This document shows, piece after piece, positions 1 through 6,125 of a DNA stretch of 16,117 nucleotides. The notes below the pieces were generated by a model that was not told the DNA's origin, did no database searches, and saw only the letters and a program-made list of their open reading frames with translations. The DNA is from JBICHM01 sp043101835 (lineage in GTDB: Bacteria > Planctomycetota > Phycisphaerae > Phycisphaerales > UBA1924). Positions within the stretch are counted from its first letter, which is position 1. The number at the start of each line of letters is the position of its first letter. The DNA lies in the NCBI GenBank assembly GCA_043101835.1, contig JBICHM010000311.1:1-16117 (forward strand), read 5' to 3'. The position numbers and the translations under genes were made by a program.

Positions 1-15
1 GTGCTCTTCCGATCT
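1..15. other. Illumina adapter remnant (artifact)
   Basis: The first 15 bases, GTGCTCTTCCGATCT, equal the 3' end of the Illumina TruSeq read-2 adapter. Their reverse complement recurs at the right end of the window. The bases are synthetic, so any reading frame that starts at base 1 is spurious. Genomic sequence begins at about base 16. Confidence 0.97.
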
Positions 16-16
16 C

Positions 17-55
17 GGCGCGGTGCTCGGCGCCTTCCTGCTGCTCTTCCTCTGA
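17..55 (+). CDS. C-terminal end of a truncated gene, probably a membrane protein
   Basis: An open frame runs from the adapter junction to a TGA at 53-55 and encodes GAVLGAFLLLFL. Such a hydrophobic end would fit a last transmembrane helix of a membrane protein whose rest lies outside the contig. Only 12 residues are visible, so neither the family nor even the reality of the gene can be proved. The downstream lipoprotein gene starts 23 bases after this stop, so the two could be co-transcribed. Confidence 0.3.
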   Translation, partial: GAVLGAFLLLFL

Positions 56-78
56 GGCCGCCGTACACTCTGCGCGTC

Positions 79-669
79 GTGACCCGGTCCCGATCCCTCC
101 GCAGCCTGCTCGCAGCGACCTTCTCGCTCTGCGCCCTTGCGCCGGGCGTCGGCTGCGCGGTGGAGCCGCAGGGCGGGCGGCCGGTCGCCGGCAGCGCGAC
201 TGAGTCGGGCTCGGTCTTCCGGCCGGAGTCCATCCGCATCCATCCGCTGACGCGCGTCATCGCCTCCGGCGACGGGGCGGGCACGCTCATCGACGCCCAT
301 GTCGAACTGTTCGACCGCTGGGGCCACCCGACCAAGGGCCTGGGCACGATGCGCTTCGAGCTGTTCCGCTCCGGCGCCGGGGGCATCGGAACCGGGCCCG
401 AGGGCGGCATCGACCGGGCCGAGGTCGATCTGACCGATCCCGAGATCAACTCGACGCGCTACTACGACAGCGCAACGCGCACGTACCGCATGTACCTCGA
501 GTCCCCCCCCGACGCCGCCAGCCTGACGATGAGCCTCGTGGTCACCTTCGTCACGAGCGACGGCCGCCGCCTGCGCGACGAGTATGCGCTGGGCACGCGC
601 GTGCTCCCGCGCGACGGGAGCGGAGATGAAAACGCCCCGCCGGCGGAGGGCCGGCAGGGCGGTGGGTGA
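79..669 (+). CDS. Predicted secreted lipoprotein of unknown function (196 aa)
   Basis: Function is not recognised. A GTG start at 79 gives a basic N-terminus (TRSRSLRS), a hydrophobic stretch of about 15 residues and a Cys at residue 26 (APGVGC). This resembles a lipoprotein signal peptide, although the lipobox is not canonical at -3. The frame stays open to base 1, but that part is adapter plus the end of another gene, so the GTG is preferred. The mature part is about 170 residues, without cysteines or further membrane helices. It contains short alternating hydrophobic strands (LIDAHVELFDRWG, TMRFELF, TYRMYLESPP, MSLVVTFVTSDG), which suggests a beta-sandwich. The C-terminal 20 residues are low-complexity and Gly/Glu/Pro-rich. 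A run of eight C lies inside the gene at 503-510. The gene is convergent with the flgM-like gene, 32 bases away. Confidence 0.75.
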   Translation: MTRSRSLRSLLAATFSLCALAPGVGCAVEPQGGRPVAGSATESGSVFRPESIRIHPLTRVIASGDGAGTLIDAHVELFDRWGHPTKGLGTMRFELFRSGAGGIGTGPEGGIDRAEVDLTDPEINSTRYYDSATRTYRMYLESPPDAASLTMSLVVTFVTSDGRRLRDEYALGTRVLPRDGSGDENAPPAEGRQGGG

Positions 670-701
670 TCGTGTCAGGCGCGCGTGTCGCGCGAAGTTC
701 G

Positions 702-1007
702 TCAGCCGAGAAGGTCGAGGTCGCGCGACAGCTCGTCGATCGCGCCGTCGATGCGCTCATCGGTGAAGTATGCGTCGGTCGCGATCGCCTCGCGAGCTCG
801 CGCGACGACATCAGCGCGGACATCCGGCAGGGCGCGCAGCTGGCTCAGCAGACGCGACTGCTCGGACAGCTCCACCTGGTCGCCGGTGCGCACCTGCTCA
901 CCGGCGGGGCCGGTCTCGGAAGCACGCGACTGACGCGCGGCCTCGCCCACACGGGCCGTGCCGTTCAGCGACGCGCGATTCGGTGTGGAGGGCAGAATCT
1001 CGGACAT
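702..1007 (-). CDS. flgM: FlgM-like anti-sigma-28 factor
   Basis: The product has 101 residues, the usual FlgM length. FlgM binds the flagellar sigma factor FliA (sigma 28), holds late flagellar genes off, and is exported through the completed hook-basal body. Residues 1-40 are polar and probably disordered. Residues 42-98 match the FlgM domain pattern: a GDQVELSEQSRLL segment, then a helix around LPDVRADVVARAREAI, an aromatic turn (DAYFTDERID) and a C-terminal helix (GAIDELSRDL). The DxVxLS motif followed by a helix ending in VxxxRxAI is characteristic of the family. The ATG at 1005-1007 has a purine-rich GGGGAG about 11 bases upstream. No flagellar structural gene is visible nearby, so this is a stand-alone regulator here. 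The assignment rests on pattern recognition only. Confidence 0.82.
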   Translation of the reverse strand: MSEILPSTPNRASLNGTARVGEAARQSRASETGPAGEQVRTGDQVELSEQSRLLSQLRALPDVRADVVARAREAIATDAYFTDERIDGAIDELSRDLDLLG

Positions 1008-1212
1008 CGTGGATCGGACTCCCCCGGCCTCCCGGGCCGGCGCTTCCTGGTTCCCGCCCCGCTCGACCCGGACCCGTAGGATCCCAGCCGCGTGAGGCTC
1101 GTAGATTGGGCGGCGGCGACACGACTCGTCCGAACCCTCTCGCCCGGACGCCCGCCTCCTGATTCAGGTTGTCTCCCGATCTCCCACTTCCGCCGAGGCA
1201 AGGTATACAACG

Positions 1213-2025
1213 ATGCAGACAACCATTCGTGGATTAATGCGCCTCCTGCCGGCGCTTCCCACCGCGTTCATCCTGAGTATCGGCGCGGGGTGTCGTTCTG
1301 CTCCAAGCGATAACTCCTTGCTGACTTCGGAGTTCGACGAAGTCTTCGGCTCCGGGACGCAGGACGCGGCAAAACAGGGAAGTTCCACTGGCTGGACGAT
1401 CGTCCTCGCCGCCTTCTCGGGGCCCGATGCCGGGGAGCAGGCCGACGCCGCCGCGTCGCGCATCCGCGCCGCCACCTGGATGGCCGACCTCCGCGTCAAA
1501 ACGCGCGACGAGGGCGCCGTGCTCTCCTACGGCCAGTATCCCAGCCCCGGCGACGCCGGCGCGAAGCGCGATCTCGAACGCGTCCGGCGCACCCAGATGA
1601 ACGGCGAATCCCGCTTCCTCGCGGCATTCCTCGCCCCGCCCGACACCCCCGTCGGCGCCAACCCCGCCATCGCCCTCCAGAACGTGCGCGAAGAGTGGGG
1701 GCGCGGCGCCATGTACACCCTCCAGGTCGGCGTCTACGAGAGCCCCAACCGGCAGGAGGCGATGCGCTCCGCCGAGCAGGCCGCGCTCCAGCTCCGCCGC
1801 GAGGGCGAACTGGCCTTCTACCACCACGGCCCGTCACGCAGCATGGTGACGATCGGTGTCTTCCGCAGCGAGGACTACAACCTCAACACCGGGCGGATGG
1901 CCCCCGAGATCATCGAACTCAAGCGCCGGCACCCGTACAACCTCTTCAACGGGCGGGGCATCACCGAGCGCGGGTCGCTCGGCGAGCGTCTCCAGCCCAG
2001 CGGGCTCGTCCTCATTCCCGAATGA
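1213..2025 (+). CDS. Lipoprotein with two SPOR-like repeats (270 aa)
   Basis: The N-terminus has an Arg, a hydrophobic core (LLPALPTAFILSIGAGC) and Cys27, consistent with a lipoprotein signal peptide; the following RSAPSDN fits a flexible tether. Two related segments follow. Residues 59-142 begin GWTIVLAAFSGP and residues 166-225 begin MYTLQVGVYESP. Each has a beta strand, a G/A-F/Y-x-S turn, an Ala/Arg-rich helix (EQADAAASRIRAA; EAMRSAEQAALQLRR), a strand and a closing G-Q/V-Y/F motif. This is the layout of SPOR or sporulation-related-repeat domains, which bind denuded peptidoglycan in other bacteria. A conserved-looking tail (PEIIELKRRHPYNLFNGRGI) follows. AAGG lies 9 bases before the ATG. 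A role at the cell wall is inferred from the fold resemblance only. Confidence 0.7.
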   Translation: MQTTIRGLMRLLPALPTAFILSIGAGCRSAPSDNSLLTSEFDEVFGSGTQDAAKQGSSTGWTIVLAAFSGPDAGEQADAAASRIRAATWMADLRVKTRDEGAVLSYGQYPSPGDAGAKRDLERVRRTQMNGESRFLAAFLAPPDTPVGANPAIALQNVREEWGRGAMYTLQVGVYESPNRQEAMRSAEQAALQLRREGELAFYHHGPSRSMVTIGVFRSEDYNLNTGRMAPEIIELKRRHPYNLFNGRGITERGSLGERLQPSGLVLIPE

Positions 2026-2114
2026 CGCGCTGCGAAGCGGGCGCCCGCCGGGCCCGCCCGAGCGCAGGGAAGCAATTGCGGCGCCGAGATCGCCGATAAC
2101 CTTGCTCGGACGCC

Positions 2115-2130
2115 CGTTTCACGGGAAACA
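2115..2130. promoter_or_regulatory. Near-consensus parS-like site
   Basis: The 16 bases CGTTTCACGGGAAACA match the general bacterial parS consensus TGTTTCACGTGAAACA at 14 of 16 positions; the mismatches are position 1 and position 10. ParB binds parS near the replication origin and nucleates chromosome segregation complexes. The site lies in a non-coding stretch. A competing reading is a small RNA hairpin (CCCG, loop TTTCA, CGGG), which uses the same bases. No parA or parB is present in the window, so this is a sequence match only. Confidence 0.4.
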
Positions 2131-2142
2131 CTGGAAGAACCC

Positions 2143-2170
2143 TTGCAGTGGGCCGTCGGGTCACTACGAT
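2143..2170 (+). promoter_or_regulatory. Possible sigma-70-type promoter
   Basis: TTGCAG at 2143-2148 and TACGAT at 2165-2170 are separated by 16 bases. They match the -35 and -10 consensus at 3 and 4 of 6 positions. The predicted start near 2177 would produce a roughly 340-base transcript ending at the intrinsic terminator at 2488-2526. The match is weak in a GC-rich background and is supported mainly by its position upstream of that orphan terminator. Confidence 0.3.
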
Positions 2171-2237
2171 TCACCCATCGTTCAGGGGACCTCGCACAGG
2201 GAGCCTGATCGAGAGAGCGAGAGAGTGAGTCGACGCG

Positions 2238-2384
2238 ATGTCGCATCTGTGTGCTTGGTGCTCCGGGTCCGCTGACCCCGAGTTGGTGGCCGCGCGCCGC
2301 CGTCGCACGCAGGGCCTCGCCGAGACGCGCCCGGGGACCTTCGCCGGCCCTCCGCTAGCGCGGATGGTCCGCATTGGCCGTTGA
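2238..2384 (+). CDS. Possible small protein (48 aa) with a CxxC motif
   Basis: An ATG at 2238 opens a 48-codon frame ending in TGA at 2382-2384. The product begins MSHLCAWCSGSADPEL, with a CxxC pair like half of a zinc knuckle, and continues into a basic middle (AARRRRTQG) and a Gly/Pro/Arg-rich tail. A purine-rich GAGAGAGTGAG lies about 9 bases upstream of the ATG. About four fifths of the codons end in G or C, above the local average, which mildly supports coding. Against it, the frame is short, has no recognised family and overlaps a foldable RNA segment. It may be a small zinc-binding protein, a leader peptide, or chance. Confidence 0.3.
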   Translation: MSHLCAWCSGSADPELVAARRRRTQGLAETRPGTFAGPPLARMVRIGR

Positions 2385-2430
2385 ACGCCGTGAGTGGGGC
2401 GTTGTCGTCCGCCGAGAGGCGGGCGGACCA
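2360..2430 (+). ncRNA. Candidate structured RNA segment (three-way junction with an alternative hairpin)
   Basis: Perfect complementarity joins 2365-2372 (TGGTCCGC) and 2423-2430 (GCGGACCA). This helix encloses two perfect hairpins: 2384-2389 with 2398-2403 (AACGCC/GGCGTT, 8-base loop) and 2409-2413 with 2418-2422 (CCGCC/GGCGG, GAGA tetraloop of the GNRA type). The second hairpin abuts the closing helix with no gap, as in coaxial stacking. A mutually exclusive hairpin pairs 2360-2364 with 2368-2372 (GCGGA, TGG, TCCGC). A strong intrinsic terminator follows 57 bases later on the same strand. I found no RNase P, tmRNA, SRP or tRNA signature. It could be a small RNA or the 3' part of a short mRNA. 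Confidence 0.35.
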
Positions 2431-2487
2431 GGTAAGAGGGAAAGGCGTACCCCAGCTCACAGTTCGAGCGGCGTTCTCTGGCCCAGC

Positions 2488-2526
2488 GGCCGCTTGCGCA
2501 CGGCACAGGCGCAAGCGGCCATTTTT
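2488..2526 (+). terminator. Rho-independent terminator, plus strand
   Basis: A perfect 12-base-pair stem (GGCCGCTTGCGC at 2488-2499 with GCGCAAGCGGCC at 2509-2520) has a 9-base loop and is followed by ATTTTTC. The T-run lies on the right side only, so it serves plus-strand transcription and does not terminate the converging exchanger gene. The nearest recognised plus-strand gene ends 462 bases upstream, so it may terminate a separate short transcript in the 2177-2526 interval. Confidence 0.85.
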
Positions 2527-2548
2527 CTGCGCCTGACTCCGCTCGGCG

Positions 2549-3568
2549 CTACACGCCGGCCGTCGCGCCCAGCGCCAGCCACACCTCGTAGCCGATGTAC
2601 CCCGCGTACAGCGTCAGCGGCACGCCTCCCTCGAGGCGGCTGACCGTGCGGTTCGCCGTTACCGAGATCGGCAGCAGCAACAGACTGAGGGCCATCACGG
2701 CGATCAGCGAGCTCATCCCGCCCGGCGGCAGCGGCACCGGGCCCACCATCGCCGTGGTCCCCATGATCAGCAGGATGTTGAAGAGATTGCTGCCGACGAT
2801 GTTGCCCACCGCGATGTCGTTCTGCCCCCGCACGGCCGCGGCCATCGAGGCCGCGAGCTCCGGCAGGCTCGTCGCGATCGCGACGATCGTCAGGCCGATC
2901 AGCTCGTTGCTCATCCCGAGCGCCTGGGCGATGCCCACTGCGCCCAGCTCTGCGCACCGGCCGCCCGCGGCGAGGGCCGCGAGGCCGAAGATGGTGAAGA
3001 AGATCGCCCGCCCGAGCGGTCGCTGGGCGGCTTCCTCGGGCTTGAGGGTGGAGACCTCGCCGAGCAGTTCGCTGGCCGCGGGCCCCTCGGCCTTCGCCGA
3101 GCGGAGCAACTGCCAGCAGAAGAGCGCGAATCCCGCCAGCAGCAGCCCGCCATCGATGCGCCCGAAGCCGTCGCCCGATTCGGGCGTATGCGGCGGCGCG
3201 TAGGCCAGCACGCAGAGCAGCAGCGTCGCCATCACCATCAGCGGCAGCTCGCGCTTCACGATGCTGGTGTGCACATCCATGGGCCGGATGAGGGCCGCGA
3301 TGCCCAGGATCAGCCCGATGTTCGCGATGTTCGACCCCACGATGTTCCCGAACGACAGCTCGCTGTTGCCCGAGAGCGCCGCGGCGAGATTCAGCGCCAG
3401 CTCCGGCGCCGAGGTCCCGAAGGCGACGACCGACAGCCCGAAGACGAACGAGGGCACCCCGAGTCGCGACGCCAGCGTGACGGCCCCGCGCACGAGCGAG
3501 TCACCCCCGCCGACGAGGAGCACGACGCCGAGGGCGAAGAGGAGGATGTCGAGGAGGAGGGGGGGCAT
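2549..3568 (-). CDS. CaCA-family Na+/Ca2+ exchanger (YrbG-like)
   Basis: The 339-residue protein is a polytopic inner-membrane antiporter of the calcium/cation antiporter family, which typically exports Ca2+ in exchange for Na+ or H+. The two diagnostic alpha-repeats are clear. The first spans about residues 48-90 (GTSAPELALN, then GNIVGSNIANIGLILG). The second spans about 228-270 (ATSLPELAA, then GNIVGSNLFNILLIMG). Both carry the acidic residue after SxPE (E56 and E237) and the GNIVGSN motif that line the ion site. A hydrophilic loop at about 157-186 links the halves. About ten hydrophobic segments and the length match YrbG-type exchangers of 320-370 residues. The ATG at 3566-3568 has no Shine-Dalgarno sequence and sits in a G-rich tract. 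The gene is divergent from hsdR. The ion preference cannot be told from sequence. Confidence 0.92.
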   Translation of the reverse strand: MPPLLLDILLFALGVVLLVGGGDSLVRGAVTLASRLGVPSFVFGLSVVAFGTSAPELALNLAAALSGNSELSFGNIVGSNIANIGLILGIAALIRPMDVHTSIVKRELPLMVMATLLLCVLAYAPPHTPESGDGFGRIDGGLLLAGFALFCWQLLRSAKAEGPAASELLGEVSTLKPEEAAQRPLGRAIFFTIFGLAALAAGGRCAELGAVGIAQALGMSNELIGLTIVAIATSLPELAASMAAAVRGQNDIAVGNIVGSNLFNILLIMGTTAMVGPVPLPPGGMSSLIAVMALSLLLLPISVTANRTVSRLEGGVPLTLYAGYIGYEVWLALGATAGV

Positions 3569-3594
3569 GGGGGAGGAGGGTAGGGGGGCGGGGG
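3558..3594 (+). other. G-rich tract with quadruplex potential at an exchanger start codon
   Basis: The plus strand carries G-runs of about 7, 5, 3, 6 and 5 bases (3559-3565, 3569-3573, 3578-3580, 3583-3588, 3590-3594) separated by 1-4 base linkers. That is enough for an intramolecular four-tract quadruplex in the template strand of the exchanger gene. The run covers the start codon and the usual ribosome-binding position. A role in regulation is not shown. Confidence 0.5.
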
Positions 3595-3698
3595 TGACGG
3601 CGGGTAGTCAAGGAGAGGTGCGGCCTCCTCCCTAGCCGCAAGATCGAGCAACGACTAGATTTGGGGTCGATTGTTCCGCCCCCCAACCCGGTGGTTGT

Positions 3699-6125
3699 AT
3701 GGGCAGCGCCGCGAGGGAGCCGTTGTTGCCACTGACTGAAGCCGACACCCGAGCCAAGCTGATCGATCCGGCCATCCACGCCCGTGGATGGTCGGAGGAC
3801 ATGATCATGCGCGAGCAGACGCTCGGGGCGGTCGAGATCGTCAACGGCCGGGCACGCCGGCGCTCGCGGGGGAGGACCGACTACACCCTCCGCGTCCGGT
3901 TGAACGCCGAGACGCAGCCGGTCGCCGTTGCCCTGCTCGAAGCCAAGAAGGACACGCTGCCGCCCGGGCACGGGCTGAGCCAGGCCAAGGGCTACGCTGC
4001 CGCCGCGCGCCACAATGTGCAGTTCGTCTACTCCAGCAATGGCCACCAGTTCGTCGAGTTCGACCGCTCGACCGGCCTGACAAGCCAGCCACGCCCGCTG
4101 ACGGAGTTCCCGACACCCGCCGACCTGCGCACGCGCTACGAGCAGATCGTTGGGTTCTCGCTGGACGCTCCGGCCGCGCGTCCGTTGCTCGCGCGATACG
4201 CCGGGGGCGAAGGGCAGCGCCGCTACTTTCAGGACGCGGCCATCCGCGCCGTCCTCGAGAAGGTCGCGCGCTGCGACGCCAAGAAGGAGCCGCCCCGCGC
4301 GCTGCTCTCCCTTGCGACCGGCACGGGGAAGACCTTCATCGCCTGCCACCTGCTGAAGCGAATTGCAGACGCTGGACAGTTGCGCCGGGCGCTGTTCCTC
4401 TGCGACCGCGATGAGCTGCGCACGCAGGGGCTGAAGGCGATGCAGAACATCTTCGGCGCCGACGCGGCGGAGGTGTATGAAGAGAACGGCCGCAACCACG
4501 CGAAGAACGCGCGTGTGCACATCGCCACCTATCAGACGCTCGGCATCGATAGGGAGGAAGGCGATCCGTCGTTCCTCTTCCGTCACTACCCCGAGGACTA
4601 CTTCTCGCACATCGTGATCGACGAGTGCCATCGATCCGCCTGGGGCAAGTGGTCGGTCGTGCTGACGCGCAACCCGAACGCGGTCCAGGTCGGCCTCACT
4701 GCGACTCCCCGGCAGCTGCGCTGCGGCGAGGACACCGACGAGTGTCGCGCCGATGCACAGATCACGGCGGACAATCTGCGCTACTTCGGCGAGCCGGTGT
4801 ACGAATACGGCCTTGCGCAGGCGATGGAGGACGGCTACCTCGCCGCGTGCGAGATCGAACTGGCCCAGGTGAACCTCGACGCCACCGGCCTCACGATGGC
4901 CGACATCATCACACGCAACCCGCGCAACGCGAACACCGGCGAGCCAGCGACCGCCGCGGAGATCGCCGACCTCTACGAGAAGCAGGAGTTCGAGACGAAA
5001 CTCCTGCTGCCCGATCGCGTGAACGCGATGTGCCTCGACCTCTTCCAGCAGATCGTCAGCGCCGATGAACAGGCGGGCCCGCACCAGAAGACGATCATCT
5101 TCTGCGCTCGCGATCGCCACGCCGACGATGTGGCCAACGCGATCAACAACCTGTACGCGCAGTGGTGCGCCACCAAGGGATTGCCCCGTAAGGAGCCGTA
5201 CGCCTTCAAGTGCACCGCCGCCTCCAGCGGGAACGACGCCCTGCCCGACTTCCGAGGCTCCGCGTCGAGTCACTTCATCGCGACCACGGTGGACCTCCTG
5301 ACCACCGGCGTCGATGTGCCGGCTGTGCGGAACATCGCGTTCTTCCGGTACATGAAGAGCCCGATCTCCTTCTACCAGATGATCGGGCGCGGCACGCGCA
5401 TCGACGAGCCCACCGGCAAGTTAATGTTCACGGTGTACGACTACACCGGCGCGACGCGCCTCTTCGCCGAGGACTTCATCACGCGCGGACCGCGCAGCGG
5501 AGGTGGTGGGACGGGTCCCGGCCCCGGGCCGATTCCTCCTCCTCCGCCCCCGCCCGACCCACCGCTCGTGGTCGACGGCTTCGAGGTGCACATCGGGTCG
5601 CAGGGGCGGTATGTCGTGGCGCCGGTCAACGGGCGTGCGATGCCCGTGCCGATCGACGACTACAAGGCCGGCCTCTCCGAGCGCCTCATCAGCGAGTGTC
5701 CGACGCTCGAGGCGTTTCGTGAGCGCTGGATCCGCCCGCCCGATCGGGAGGAGATGATCGAGGCCATCGTGGGAGCCGGCTACTCGCCCAGCGTGCTGCG
5801 CCTGCTCGAGCACATGGACGACTACGACCTCTACGATGTGCTCGCCTCGCTCGCCTACGGCCTGCGCCCGAGCACGCGCGAGGAGCGGGCGCTGGCGTTT
5901 CGCTACAAGCACGACGCCTGGCTTGCGGCCCTGCCGGCGCGGGCGAAGGCAGCGGTCGAGGCCATCGCCGATCAGTTCGCCGTTGGTGGCACGGAGGGGC
6001 TGGAGAACCCGCACATCTGGCGGACGCCCCAGGTCGCCGCGGCGGGCGGCGTCGATGCGCTCAAGACCGCGGGTGAGCCGCGCGCCGTGTTGCAGGAGAC
6101 GAAGGAGAGGATGTTTGCAGCATGA
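3699..6125 (+). CDS. hsdR: Type I restriction enzyme R subunit (EcoEI-like), DNA translocase and nuclease
   Basis: The 808-residue product is the motor and nuclease subunit of a Type I restriction complex, which cleaves unmodified DNA after ATP-driven translocation. The N-terminal domain has a nuclease-like pattern (D61 in RTDYTL, E81 and K83 in LLEAKK). The superfamily 2 helicase core has Walker A ATGTGKT (206-212), DECH (308-311), GLTATP (332-337), TTGVDVP (535-541) and QMIGRGTRID (560-569). A Gly/Pro-rich linker at 598-622, with a run of seven prolines, separates the motor from a C-terminal helical region like the EcoEI R C-terminal domain. The length matches EcoEI-type R proteins (about 800). 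It overlaps hsdS by four bases (ATGA). No clear Shine-Dalgarno sequence precedes the ATG. All key motifs are intact, so the subunit is probably active. Confidence 0.95.
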   Translation: MGSAAREPLLPLTEADTRAKLIDPAIHARGWSEDMIMREQTLGAVEIVNGRARRRSRGRTDYTLRVRLNAETQPVAVALLEAKKDTLPPGHGLSQAKGYAAAARHNVQFVYSSNGHQFVEFDRSTGLTSQPRPLTEFPTPADLRTRYEQIVGFSLDAPAARPLLARYAGGEGQRRYFQDAAIRAVLEKVARCDAKKEPPRALLSLATGTGKTFIACHLLKRIADAGQLRRALFLCDRDELRTQGLKAMQNIFGADAAEVYEENGRNHAKNARVHIATYQTLGIDREEGDPSFLFRHYPEDYFSHIVIDECHRSAWGKWSVVLTRNPNAVQVGLTATPRQLRCGEDTDECRADAQITADNLRYFGEPVYEYGLAQAMEDGYLAACEIELAQVNLDATGLTMADIITRNPRNANTGEPATAAEIADLYEKQEFETKLLLPDRVNAMCLDLFQQIVSADEQAGPHQKTIIFCARDRHADDVANAINNLYAQWCATKGLPRKEPYAFKCTAASSGNDALPDFRGSASSHFIATTVDLLTTGVDVPAVRNIAFFRYMKSPISFYQMIGRGTRIDEPTGKLMFTVYDYTGATRLFAEDFITRGPRSGGGGTGPGPGPIPPPPPPPDPPLVVDGFEVHIGSQGRYVVAPVNGRAMPVPIDDYKAGLSERLISECPTLEAFRERWIRPPDREEMIEAIVGAGYSPSVLRLLEHMDDYDLYDVLASLAYGLRPSTREERALAFRYKHDAWLAALPARAKAAVEAIADQFAVGGTEGLENPHIWRTPQVAAAGGVDALKTAGEPRAVLQETKERMFAA

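Noticed and set aside
2160..2526. Known housekeeping RNA (RNase P, tmRNA, SRP RNA) in the gene-poor stretch
   Set aside because: None of the universally conserved motifs of these RNAs (RNase P GAGGAAAGTCC-type core, tmRNA T-arm with CCA end, SRP GGAA tetraloop region) is present.
3501..5273. Long minus-strand open frame (590 codons) antisense to hsdR
   Set aside because: It is a shadow of hsdR, which has all expected motifs. The antisense translation is rich in Arg/Val/Leu with no recognisable domain, as expected in GC-rich DNA.
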